Shown: positions 28,516 through 38,930 of the stretch, piece by piece
How the letters are laid out: every line of letters starts with the position of its first letter
Position numbering within the stretch: position 1 is the stretch's first letter
Assembly: GCF_037038585.1 (NCBI RefSeq)
Contig: NC_092521.1
Location: 49,918,398 to 49,982,397, forward strand
Reading direction: 5' to 3'
Origin: Patagioenas fasciata
Taxonomy: Eukaryota > Chordata > Aves > Columbiformes > Columbidae
Length of the DNA: 64,000 nt
The notes under the pieces: generated by a model
What the model was told of the DNA's origin: nothing
What the model saw: the letters and a program-made list of their open reading frames with translations, nothing else
Database searches by the model: none
Position numbers and translations under genes: made by a program

Positions 28516-29301
28516 CTAAAGAGAATTTGATCTCAATTTTGCAAACTTTTTGGGACATAATATTTTCATGAAAGCCATGCGAAATTTAACATGACAGAGA
28601 GGGTAGAGAAATGGATTCATAGCGGAATTGAGCCACAAAAGCCAAAAGGTTATTTCATACAGGGATTTATGGACACAGGTTCCTCGGCAGGCTCCACGAA
28701 TAATCATTAGTAAAGTGTATGGGGCCCAGCAAATGGCAAAGACACACACAATTATGGCAAGCGATTTCGCTATTTTCTTGTCCTGCTGCAGTTTTGACCT
28801 GGTCCTTGTACAGAAAGAAACAGATAAATCATTTTCTGGGATTACAGAATTGCCCCTAGATGGAGATGAGCTCTCAGTTACCAAAGACTCTTTCTTTGGC
28901 CTTGTGGAGGAAGAACCACTGTCCTCTGCCTCCGATGGAGAAGAAGATGCTCCTGGCCTTGGCAAGAGGCAAAATCCCCAGGACAGGCTGCCTCTCCTCG
29001 CAGGCTCACAGTCCTGTGTGCTGCCGTGCCGCTGCCGCCTCTGGATGCTGTGGAAGATGTGCACGTTGAAGTAGGTCACCGAGAGCAGCGGCACAAAGAA
29101 CTCCAGGGTGGACGCGCACAGGAGGAAGTACCAGTTGTCGAAGAACTCAGCGTAGCACTGATCCGCCGCTACCACGCTGCGTCCGGCCACGTGCTCCCAA
29201 AAGAGGATGGCCGGGCAGTAGAGAAGGAAGGCAAAGACCCAGGTGGCCACCATCTTGATGACAGGGTTGGACGTGATTCCCCTCTGGGCTCTGTAAGATA
29301 C
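28516..29301 (-). CDS. HRH4: HRH4 copy A exon 3 (TM4 to C terminus)
   Basis: The 786-bp terminal exon starts after a TGGCAG acceptor with VSYRAQRG and ends at a stop at 28516-28518. It holds TM4, the second extracellular loop with its Cys, TM5 (LEFFVP), a long third intracellular loop rich in Ser, Pro and basic residues, TM6 (CWAPY), TM7 (NPFLYPLCH) and a short tail with KILCPKK, a likely palmitoylated helix 8 by analogy with human KIFCIKK. The protein ends in LRSNSL. Two possible AATAAA signals lie about 350 bp downstream. Confidence 0.93.
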   Translation of the reverse strand, partial: VSYRAQRGITSNPVIKMVATWVFAFLLYCPAILFWEHVAGRSVVAADQCYAEFFDNWYFLLCASTLEFFVPLLSVTYFNVHIFHSIQRRQRHGSTQDCEPARRGSLSWGFCLLPRPGASSSPSEAEDSGSSSTRPKKESLVTESSSPSRGNSVIPENDLSVSFCTRTRSKLQQDKKIAKSLAIIVCVFAICWAPYTLLMIIRGACRGTCVHKSLYEITFWLLWLNSAMNPFLYPLCHVKFRMAFMKILCPKKFAKLRSNSL

Positions 29302-32300
29302 CTGCCATAGGAAAAAAAAAAAAAAACAAACAAAAATCGTTGAACGTGTAGAAACATGTTTTGGAACCAACAGAAGTAGCAAGAGCAGAACTCAGAGTGC
29401 TTGGTAATTTAGAGCTGCAACTATGCTGATCAGCTGAAGCTCGCCCATGTATGTTTGTTTCATGATGTTGACATAACATAGGAGTGTGTCTCCACAGGTT
29501 AATGTAACTGTGCTAGGGTCCTGGTGCACGTGATGAAATATGATTATAGTTGTGTTATAGCATTTTATACTTGTTCAGAGACAGACTCCCATTCACTGAC
29601 AACTACAATGCTTTCTACAGCATTTTACAAGCAAATGGGACTATATGAGCCACAGTGGTCAACAGAATCACAGATTCGTTGGACTTAGAAGGGATCTCTG
29701 GAGATCATCTAGTCCAACCCACCTGCTAAAGCAGGTTCACCTAGTGTAGATTGCACGGGAATGTGTCCAGGCGGGTTTTGAATGTCTCCAGAGAAGGAGA
29801 CTCCACAGCCTCTCTGTGCAGCCTGTTCCAGTGCTCTGCCACCCTCAAGGTAAAGATTTTCCTCACATTCAGATGGAACCTCCCATGCTTCAGTCTGTGC
29901 TCGTTGCCCCTCATCCTATCATTGGGCACCACAGAAAGGAGTCTGGCCCCATCCTCTTGACATGCACCCTTGAGATATTTATAAACACTGATGAGATCCC
30001 CTCTCAGCCTTCTCTTCTCCAGGCTGAACAGACCCAGCTCTCTCAGTCTCTTCTCATGTGCTCTAGGCCTCTAGTCATCTCCATAGCCCACCGCTGGACT
30101 CCCTCCAGTAATTCCTTATCTTTCTTAAACTGAGGAGCCCAGAACCGGATACAGTACTCCAGATGCAGCCACACCAGGGCAGAGTAAAGGGGATAACCTC
30201 GCTCAATCTGTTGGTCACACTCTTCTTAATGGACCCCAGAATACCACTGGCCTTCTTGTCCACATGGGCACCTTGTTGACTCATGGTCAACCTGTTGTCT
30301 ACCAGAACTCCCAAGTGCTTCTCTGCAGTGCTGCTTTCCAGCAGATCTGCCCCTAACCTGTACTGGTGCCTGAGGTTATTCCTCCCCAGGTACAGGAACC
30401 TACACTTGCCCTTATTCAACTTCATGAGGTTCTTCTCTGCCCAGTCCTCAAACCCGTCCAGGTTTTGCTGAATGGCAGCACAACCTACTGGTGTGTCAGC
30501 CCTTCCTCCTAGTTTGGTATCATCAGCAAACTTGCTGAGGGTGCACTCAGCCTCTTCATCCAGGTCACTGATGAACAGATAGAACAGGACTGAACCTAAC
30601 GCTGGCCCCCAGGGAGCTCCACTAACTACAGGTCTCCAATCAGACTGCATCGTTGATCACAACCCTCTGAGCTCTGATTCATCTCACCGTGCATTCATCC
30701 AGCCCACACTTCCTGAGCTTGTCTATGAGGATGTTGTGAGAGATGGTGTCAAAAGCCAGCAGAAAATACAGAACATATATTTAACACCCCCCTTTGAGAA
30801 AATTTTTTATTGTACACTTCATGAGGAGATAGGAATAGATTTCAGCTCTGCAATGCAGCTTTTAACTGGTGAAACTACAAAATAATCCCTTTTCTTCCTT
30901 CTCTCCCTGCTCTGGCGCCAGTGCATATTTTCCACCATATGTTAGAGAACAGACAGGTATCTTGTAGCTCACATCCTGCTCCATCCCTTTCACAAGACGA
31001 CAGGGTGAATGTGTAATTCTGAAATCTTAGACATCCAATTGAAAAAAAAAAAGTTTGAGATAGTATAATTGAAGACTATTATACAAATGTCCATAAATCT
31101 TGATTACATTTGTGCAGGTGCTCTGAATTTTGCACTTTGTAAATGATGAGTCTTTGGCTTTCCAGTGTAATGTTTCTTTATGTGAAAAATGTGGTGTTTG
31201 ATTTACCAGATTTTTTCTTAAAATAAAATTATAAAAATTAATAAAAAGGCAATTATAGTAAGATAAACTAATTACAATCAACAAAAAGAAAACTTAAATT
31301 CTATCATATGACATTATGTTTTAGTTTCATACACACAGAGATGGAAGCTTTAGCTCTCCCCCCACACTTCCCTAGCACTTGACATAACGGCATGGCTAGT
31401 GAGAAATGCTGGCCTCCAACCCTAGCATGAACCAAGACATAAAGCACACATAAGGTACATAGGGTGCTCTGCAGAAAGCAGAGACTCAGAGTGTACCTGA
31501 AGTTTGGGGTTCTGCTCCAGGGACTGAAAGGAGCTTATTGCTGCATGTCCACAGTCTGTCACTGCAGTCTGCCCCTTGTCCCACTCTCTGACCTGTTTGC
31601 TCTTGCTCTCAGTCTTCTGCAGGATCATGTGTGACCACATTTCAGGCCTAGACATCCTCCCCAGTGCCCTTCACCTCACTGCCCTAGCCCCACTGCCTTG
31701 TCCTCCCACACCTGATTTTAAGTCCAAACCCAAACCCAGTTTACTTTGAATTTCTGCTGGCCTTGCCTCTTTTTTACCAGCCCCCTGCCTTACCCTTTTC
31801 ACCACTCATCCTTCTTTCTCTCAAGCAGTAGCACAACAGTAACCTGCAGCAGAAATTGTGAGAAAAGTCCTGTTTGACCGGCTCTGAGCTGGAGCATGCT
31901 CAATGCAGAACTTTCACCACAATTATAATAGCCTGCAAATATCTAACAACCTCCACATGCCAGCAGATTTTTGAGGGCTATTATCTTGCCTGAATTTGGG
32001 GTTTGCCCTGTTGGTGAGTGTAATCCTCCAATGATCTTGTGATAAAATCAGAGAAGCTACTAACAGGGTACTTACAGCTTTAGTAACTGACAGGAAACGG
32101 TCATAGCTAATAAGAACGATGCTAAATACTGAAGCTGTGCACAGCAGATAGTCCATAAGAAGCCAGAGCTTGCAGACACCTCTTCCCAAGTGCCATTTCC
32201 CCGTCAGGCTGTAAGGGATGTAGAGAGGCATGCAGAACGCACCTATGGAAAGCAACCACAGAGACACCGTGCAGTTCATTTGGATTGCAAATGGTACTCC

Positions 32301-35300
32301 TGGAACCAGAGAGAAACACTATTCTCGGGTTTAGGGAATTTAAAAAAAAAAAAAAAAAGAAAAGGAAAAAAAAAAGTGAATATGTAATTTATATATAGGA
32401 ATTCTTATCCTCTCAAAAAATCTAGCAGTGACTTTCTATGTATTAGAGTGTTTATTTATACAGCTTGTTGAGAATAAGCTCAAGGCAAATCAGCAAAGAA
32501 GGATCTGCTAAAGAAGAAAACTGCAGTCTAACCAACTTAGAATCTCTAAAGGTATATAGTCAGTGCTGCAGCACATAAGCACTGTGGTTGCACTCTGATG
32601 TGTAATCTTATTGCTCTATGTCCTCTAGTCTTTTATCTGTGTTCGAGTTTTCCCCCAAACACATCTACAGATGTTGCTCATGTTGGTTAGCTTGGTAAGC
32701 TTGGTTAGCATTTGTATGCTAGAGACAACATATTGGGCAGTCTGCTGGGTGTCTGGAAACCTCTCCTACCAGAGACAGAGCAGATAGAGCAGAGATATGA
32801 AACCCCTCCTCATTTTTAAGGGCTGTTTTAATCTCATCTTGGTTCTCCATGGTTTGTTACATTTGTTTTTTGAGCAAAAGGCCTTCCACTGAAGTACTTT
32901 CGTAAGTAAGTCATGTTTGTGTTTTATTTTTAGCCAGCAACTTCTTCATTTTACCACTAGTATTCTTTCAAAAGTATGGTGCAATATCTGATGATACATT
33001 CCTAAAAATTCTGATCTACCAGACACAAATAGAAAACTATATGCAGCTTCAAGATGCATCTTAAACTCTTCAGATGATTCTTTTCTTAATATGTCATCAA
33101 GATCTTCAGTGTTACTGAACATATCCAGACTGATGTGGCCCACTGACAATAAACCTCTGGGCAATGAGCTGTTATCAACAGGGAAATGCACACAGCACTT
33201 TCAGTACTGGTGACTTGTTTTAACATATACCTTAAATACAAGCAGCATCACTTTCTTACAAAATACTAATTTTTCCTAGCTGCTGATGACAGCTACTGCT
33301 CTCACCAACTTCAACAGAATCAATGTTTGGCACCATGTCAAAAAGTAATGACTGCTTTTAGCTATAGAGGTGCAAGTACCAGGTTTTAAGCATTTATATT
33401 TGAAACTATTCTCACTTTTACTAATTAGTGGATGTAAAGCCTTGAGTCACGTGCTTGGAAAGATTCCAGACTTCAAATAAGTTTAAAAAAAATACCACAG
33501 CAGCTTCAGAAATTAAGGCATTTTGTGACTGATACCAGAGACAAAGTCTTGGTTTTACATGATCCATAGACCAACACAAAACTGATACCAATCATTTCCT
33601 CTTGGCTGATTTAAGATGCTATGAGGCAGCAGCCACAAACAAGGACTGATATAGAAGGTAGATACTTAAATCTCTTGACTAAGCTGTAAGATATGAGGAG
33701 AAACAACCTTTTGCAGAAGACCTGAGCAAAGAAATGGCAGCTCTAGCAAACTGTCTGCCTGGAGCACGAAAGCAAAGGCTCCAGCACATGCATTGTTTGG
33801 CTTCTGCCCGATGGTGCAAGCCCCAGAATTAGGCACCACAGGTTATAAATGGCATAAATGAAGGGAAATCTTAAAGGCTAAACTAGTACACTTCACTACA
33901 CAGCACTGACAAAGGAAGAGCAGTCAGAAGGGACAGTATTGCCAGAAGTGGAGCAGGTCGACGAGCATAGATCTCTGTGACTGTCCTGAAGAGAGAGCAC
34001 ATGTGTGCAGAAATACCTCCTTGCTAGCCTCAAGTCCAGATGTTTGCTGGAACATCTGCCATAGGACCATGTTTTTGTCAGGCTGTCTCTGCTGCATGGG
34101 CTGTTTCCCTGGCCTGAACCCTGAGGGAGCGCTGCACAAGCCATTCACACCCCCACTTCCTTGCCTGGCATCACCCACCTCAGCTGGATTCATGCCACAT
34201 CTGGGGACCAACTCTTCTGGACTTCTGCAATGATGCTATGGGGAGAGGTGACTAATAAGGAAAAGAGACGGGAGATGCCAGCAAGCTGTTGCTGGCATTG
34301 GGCAAGCCATCTGATCTGCAGCCTGCACCGAGTTGAAGCAGCAGAAGTCACAGTGGTAAAGTGTTTTATTGTAGTGAAATATAAGCCATTAGTACTACCC
34401 TGTTTCCCCAAAAATAAGACAGGGTCAATATTAATTTTTGCTCCAAAAAATGCTTATTTTTGTATGTTTATAGCTGTCTGGACACTATTTAAACTCACTT
34501 TTTAAATTAACTGTAACTAGGGCTTATTTTTGGAGTAGGGCATATATATTGAGCATCCTCAAAAATCCTGAAAAATCATGCTAGGGCTTATTTTTGGGGT
34601 AAGTCTTATTCTTGGGGAAACACAGTATGTGGAGAGTAATTTTTTTACCTGGATGTACCGCAGATAGCTGTATAAGAAAACAGTTAAACCGTCAAATATA
34701 AGGATATTTTGAACTGTGTGATCTTACAGGAGGTGCAAAGGTAAATCACAAACTGCAGCAAACAACCTCTTTCCTTCAATTGGCATTCAGATACAGTAAT
34801 TGTTCCTTTTCCCTGATGCAACTTTAGAAGTATGTGTGTGAAAAACATTGCATTTCTCATTATAACATATTTTGAGACATAACATACTGCTAAAACACTT
34901 CATGGAGTTTCCACCATTCCTCACCCTGCCCCTAGACACAGCACTGGGAAATAGTTCTCTTAAAAGAAAACACCCAGCAGAAGAAGCCCCACTGCTTCTC
35001 CTAAGATTCCAAGGACACAAACAGAACATGCCTCCACACTCATGACTTACCTACTGCAAAGTCAGAAATAGCGAGATTGAGAAAGAAGTAGTTACTCCGA
35101 TGCCTCAGGTTTCTGTCTGTGATGAAAGCAAAGATCACCAGGATGTTTCCCAGGGTGGTGACCAGAGCCAGCAGCACCATGAGGAACGCCAGCAGCACCA
35201 ACACGCCCAGTGAAAACTCAGAGCTCGGTGCCAGTGTGGACAAAGTCTCGTTACATGTTGCAGTTGCATGTGGAGCTTCGGTAGTGCTGTTGTGCATGTT

Positions 35301-35339
35301 GCATATCCAGGTCAGTTCAGTCTGGGCAAAAATTTGCAT
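28516..35339 (-). CDS. HRH4: Histamine H4 receptor-like GPCR, copy A (three exons, complete)
   Basis: This is a class A aminergic receptor of the H3/H4 branch, expected in the plasma membrane, binding histamine and coupling to Gi. Coding exons are 35339-35051, 32242-32076 and 29301-28516. They join in frame (a Gly codon split at the first junction, phase 0 at the second) into 413 residues, or 399 from the second Met; human HRH4 has 390. Visible family residues are the TM1 GN pair, NLAISD in TM2, Asp127 (3.32, amine contact), Cys120-Cys201 (disulphide), Trp173 (4.50), Glu219 (5.46, the H3/H4 histamine contact), CWAP with Trp344 (6.48) and NPFLY at 381-385. The DRY motif reads DRF (144-146). 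The N terminus has N-glycosylation sequons (NST, NET). H4 is preferred to H3 from the sequence resemblance and the IMPACT neighbour. The copy looks intact. A paralogue lies about 13.4 kb upstream on the same strand. Confidence 0.9.
29662..30762 (-). mobile_element. CR1 LINE fragment (RT C-terminal half and 3' end) in HRH4 copy A intron 2
   Basis: This 1.1-kb piece runs antisense to the plus strand, in the same orientation as the host gene. It encodes [10 protein letters not shown] (the catalytic FADD box), [18 protein letters not shown] and [17 protein letters not shown], then the conserved C-terminal block. It is truncated at the 5' end just before the RT palm and has frame breaks, so it is inactive. 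It fills over a third of the 2.77-kb intron and is absent from copy B. Confidence 0.95.
30763..32075. other. Remainder of HRH4 copy A intron 2
   Basis: AT-rich intronic sequence between the CR1 insertion and exon 2. No coding signal or clear repeat was seen, and there is no visible similarity to the matching intron of copy B. Confidence 0.6.
32076..32242 (-). CDS. HRH4: HRH4 copy A exon 2 (ECL1, TM3)
   Basis: The 167-bp exon is bounded by a CCATAG acceptor and a GTAAGT donor. It encodes the end of TM2, the first extracellular loop and TM3, with Cys 3.25, Asp 3.32 in [13 protein letters not shown], and [11 protein letters not shown]. The motif LLCTASV[10 protein letters not shown] is characteristic of H3/H4 receptors. 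It differs from copy B at about 26 of 167 positions by hand count, much more than exons 1 and 3. Confidence 0.92.
32243..35050. other. HRH4 copy A intron 1
   Basis: The 2.8-kb intron holds a small palindromic transposon at 34398-34625 and, next to exon 1, about 160 bp nearly identical to copy B. An 81-codon open frame on the minus strand (33191-32946) has no recognisable homology and starts at a GTG. Confidence 0.7.
34398..34625. mobile_element. MITE-like DNA transposon with about 24-bp terminal inverted repeats, TA-flanked
   Basis: The left end CCTGTTTCCCCAAAAATAAG and the inverted right end CTGTGTTTCCCCAAGAATAA are near-perfect inverted repeats. Both sides are flanked by TA, the target duplication used by Tc1/mariner transposons. 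The 228-bp body has no coding capacity and carries the subterminal motif AGGGCTTATTTTTGG twice (near 34519 and 34583). GTTTCCCC-AAAATAAGAC ends are, from memory, seen in small non-autonomous elements of reptiles and some mammals; I do not assign a family name. Confidence 0.75.
35051..35339 (-). CDS. HRH4: HRH4 copy A exon 1 (N terminus, TM1, TM2)
   Basis: The exon encodes a short glycosylatable extracellular N terminus, TM1, the NLRHRS loop and TM2 ([10 protein letters not shown]), and ends after the first base of a Gly codon at a GTAAGT donor. Two in-frame ATGs are possible, at 35339 and 14 codons later at 35297. The second (MHNST) has A at -3 and gives an N terminus closer in length to human H4; the first is also kept in copy B. 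The sequence from about 34887 to 35366 is nearly identical to the same part of copy B, including about 160 bp of intron. Confidence 0.9.
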
Positions 35340-35369
35340 CTGGCAGCGTCATCCAAAAGATTGACAGAA

Positions 35370-36460
35370 GTCTATTATCAGGATGGGCTGAATACTGACA
35401 CATCCAAAATAAGCCACAATATCAAAAGAAAGGATCACGAGAACTCACGGCCTGGAGTCTCTCACATTCCTTGATCTGAATGCACCTATTGGCCTGGAAA
35501 CAAAATCTACAAAGAACACATCTCATAAGCAGGAGTAAGTGCATGCTTTAAAATACGTTATCTTTTTCTCTCCTGAACACTGATCCTTATCTACTGAGGT
35601 CAGAAAAGTTAGTATGAAAACAACTCTTTTCACAGTCAACCAGTTTGCATATTAGCATTGCGTAAGCATTTTTACACATTGAATTCTGCTGAAGCTAAAA
35701 ACAGATCTCATTTTCACTTCTCCAGTGGTCAACAGGATTTGAATTATTACAATTCTATTTCTCTTACAGTAAAATGTAGGCACTGTTGTGCTTGCTGCTA
35801 TACCGCTTACTAAATTTTACAGTTAAGGATGATGTATATTTCTTAATGCTGCTGGTTACGAAGCATTCAAAATTCAGCAGAAGCATCACCAATACCTTCT
35901 CAGCTCATCCTGATCAGAAGCAGATCTAGTCCTGGGCTCAGCAAACCAAATAGCTGGACTTCGGATGACTTTATAAGCCTGATCCATCTAATCCTCCACT
36001 TCCCAAGTAATTCCATGTAAGATTTCACTCTACAAAGTGCCAAACCCTTAGCCCTTTGCAGGTGTAAGAAGGCATATTCCTTCCTCATAGCAATTTCATT
36101 TACTTGGCTAAGAGTGCACAGAAGTTGGCAGGCTGTGGCCGTGACTCATGCCTGCAGCTCAACAACTCCGTAGCACCAGGGCACACCCTGCGACCGGCTT
36201 TTTGGATGGTAGCCGTAATGCTGGGTGCTTGAGAAGACACAGGACAAGAAACAAGGAAAGAGGTGGTGGACAAGATGTGGGGAGGAAAGGTCTTGTGGTG
36301 TTCTGATCCTGTCTTGGAAGAACAAAGGGAAATACAACATACATAACATAATTAAAGCAAAATGTATAGGGTAACAGAAACAGGAGAAACCTCAGGCGTG
36401 ATAAAACACGACAAACAGACAGCTGCCTTGGGTGCATATGCACACATGTAGCCTGGGAAA
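35370..36460. other. Spacer between HRH4 copies, upstream of copy A
   Basis: This should contain the copy A promoter and any 5' UTR exon, but no TATA box or initiator could be chosen with confidence. Similarity to the region upstream of copy B stops about 30 bp above the first ATG. The part at 36130-36440 is less AT-rich than its surroundings and unassigned. Confidence 0.5.
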
Positions 36461-37558
36461 CAGTAAAGCATTTGACACAATCTCCCACAGCATCCTCACT
36501 GCTAAAATGAGGAAGTATGGACTGGATGATCGGGTAGTGAGGTGGACTGTGGACTGGCTGATGGAAAGAAGCCAGAGAGTCGTGGTCAATGGGGCCAAGT
36601 CTAGTTGGAGGCCTGTATCTAGTGGAGTGCCTCAGGGGTCAGTACTGGGGCCTATATTATTTAATAGGTTTGGATGAGGGACTAGAGTGCACTGCCAGCA
36701 AGTTTGCTGATGACACCAAGCTGGGAGGAGTGGCTGACACACCAGAAGGCTGTGCTGCCGTCCAGAGAGACCTGGACAGGCTAGAGAGTTGGGCAGGGAA
36801 AAATTTAATGAAATATAACAAGGGCAAGTGTAGAGTCTTGCATCTGGGTAGGAACAACCCCAAGTCCCAGTAAAAGTTGGGGAATGACCTATTAGAGAGA
36901 AGTGTGGGGGAAAGGAACCTGGGGCTCCTGGTGAACAGCAGGATGACCATGAGCCAGCACTGTGCCCTTGTGGCCAGGAAGGCCAATGGGATCCTGGGGT
37001 ATATTAGAAGGGAGGCGGTTAGTAGGTCGAGAGAGGTTCTCCTTCCCCTCTACTCTGCCCCGGTGAGACCACACCTGGAATATTGTGTCCAGCTCTGGGC
37101 CCCTCAGTTCAAGAAGAACAGGGAACTGCTGGAGAGAGTCCAACAAAGATGGAGTGGAGCATCTCCCTTATGAGGAAAGGCTGAGGGAGCTGGGTCTCTT
37201 TAGCTTGGAGAAGAGGAGACTGAGGGGTGACCTCATTAATGTTTATAAATATGTAAAGGGCGAGTGTCACAGGGATGGAGCCAGGCTCTTCTCGGTGACT
37301 ACCAATGATAGGACAAGGGGCAATGGATACAAACTGAAGCACAGGAGGTTCCACTTAAATATGAGAAGAAACTTCACAGTGAGGGTGACAGAACACTGGA
37401 ACAGGCTGCCCAGGGGGGCTGTGGAGTCTTCTTCTCTGGAGACATTCAAAACCCACCTGGATGCCTTCCTGTGTAACCTCATCTAGGTGTTCCTGCTCCG
37501 GCAGGGGGATTGGACTTTTGAGGTCCCTTCCAATCCCTAATGTTCTGTGATTCTGTGA
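36461..37558 (+). mobile_element. CR1 LINE fragment, fairly young (RT palm to 3' end)
   Basis: The element starts inside the reverse transcriptase at [12 protein letters not shown] and continues through [42 protein letters not shown] and [20 protein letters not shown] to the tail TTCTGTGATTCTGTGA. It is 5'-truncated and frameshifted: FADD and PQGS lie in different frames. It is very similar to, and in the same orientation as, the element at 53800-55200; the pair flanks HRH4 copy B. Confidence 0.96.
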
Positions 37559-37619
37559 AACACACAGGAAGAAGTAGAGCTCCCTGTGCAGTCACAAAGC
37601 CACCATTCACAAAGCCAGT

Positions 37620-38930
37620 GACATGTGTGACATAGTGATGGGAGTGAGTTGCAGAGCATCCAGATCAGGATGAGGGAGGTGACTAAGTCTTCTTTAAGCA
37701 AAACAAGGAAGCCTCTGGATCACAGACGTTGTTTCTTGTGTGAAACTCTAATGTTCATGACATCTGCTGGAAAGGGAAACACAGCAGTCATCAAGATTCC
37801 TGGAGGGTGTCAGGGAGAACTTTCTGATACAGGTACTGAATGGGCCAATGGGGGTGACACACACTAGATCAGCTGTTCACTGGTGAAGAGGAGCTGGTTA
37901 GAGATGTGTAATCAGCCCTGACTGCAGTGACTATGAGGTAGTGGAGTTCAAAATCTTAAACAGGGTGAGGAAGGAGAGCAGCAATACAGGCCATGGACTT
38001 CAGCTGAGCAGATCAGTTTACTCAGGAAAGTAGTAGGTGGGATCCCATGGGAGGCAGCTCTCAAGTGCAAAGGAGCTCAGGGAACAGCTCAGGGAACCTG
38101 CAGGCCCCAGAGGAAGTAAAGCCCATCCCCATTCTCAAGAAAAGCAAAGCCAGGACACTGGCTAACCATGGCAGTTACAACACAAAAAGGGAGCATGGAG
38201 GAGATTGAAGCAGCAACAGGCTACAAAGGAGGAAGCATGATGGTAGGAAAACCAAAGCTCACCTAGGGTTGACGCTTGTAAAGGACATCAAGGACAACAT
38301 GAAGAACTTCAGCCACCCCATTAACAGTAAAATGCTGAATAAGGCAAATCTATGTGCTCTGCTGAAAGGGGCCAGTGATCCAGTGACAGTATGTGCAGAT
38401 AAGGCCAAGGTACCCAATGCTTGCTTTACTTCACTCTTCATTAACTAGGTTTCCCTCTCCTTCATGCTTAGTGAATGAATTCAAGGGGGAGATCTGTCAG
38501 AAGCAGGTGAGAATAAGGCAGGGATTACTCAAGATGATTTGATCCATAAAAGTCCATGGGACCCAATAGCTGCACCCAAGACTGCTGAGAGAACCAATGA
38601 CTGCCATTGCAAGGCCACTTTCTGTCCTCTTTGAAAAGTCACAGAGGTTAAGGGAGGTTCCCAACCATGGAAGAAAGGCAAATGTTGAAACCGTCTTCAA
38701 ATGATGCCACAAGGACAAAAGGTCAGCATCAAAAGGTCCCTGGGAAAATACTGGAGCAAGACTTCCTGGAAAGGCATTTCTGAGAACTTGCGGGAGGAAG
38801 AGGTGACTGGGAACAGTCCAGCATGGGTTTACCAAGGGCAAATCATGGCTGAGCAACTTAGTTGTCATCTTTGATAAAATTATGAGATTAGTGGACAAGG
38901 GGAGAATAGTCATTTGCTTTTAAAAATCAG
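37620..38930 (+). mobile_element. Decayed CR1 LINE, upstream half (endonuclease end to RT start)
   Basis: Scattered recognisable blocks occur in order. Near 37878 a stretch (TCAGCTGTTCACTGGTGAAG) resembles the end of the CR1 endonuclease region. Near 38559 comes the equivalent of GPDGIHPRVLREL, near 38626 LFEKSQRLREVPNHGRKANV, and near 38818-38870 the QHGFTKGKS and LVDKGR blocks. Frames are heavily broken. It stops where the palm domain would begin. It follows directly after the 3' end of another CR1 but is much more diverged, so the two are separate insertions. Confidence 0.75.

Noticed and set aside
28628-29310. Long plus-strand open frames (up to 148 codons) opposite HRH4 exon 3
   Set aside because: They are the complement of a GC-rich real exon and recur opposite copy B exon 3 (42027-42706). 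They have no domain and no independent signals.
32946-33191. 81-codon minus-strand frame in HRH4 copy A intron 1 that looks protein-like ([17 protein letters not shown])
   Set aside because: It starts at GTG just after an in-frame stop, matches nothing I recognise, and lies between certain exons with no fitting splice sites.
34787-35029. Minus-strand open frame beginning [13 protein letters not shown], repeated at 48164-48499
   Set aside because: It is intron 1 sequence just past the exon 1 donor. It is shared by the two copies because of the duplicated or converted tract, not as a protein.
36130-36440. Possible solitary LTR upstream of the CR1 at 36461
   Set aside because: No matched TG...CA ends, no target-site duplication, no primer-binding site and no neighbouring retroviral parts.
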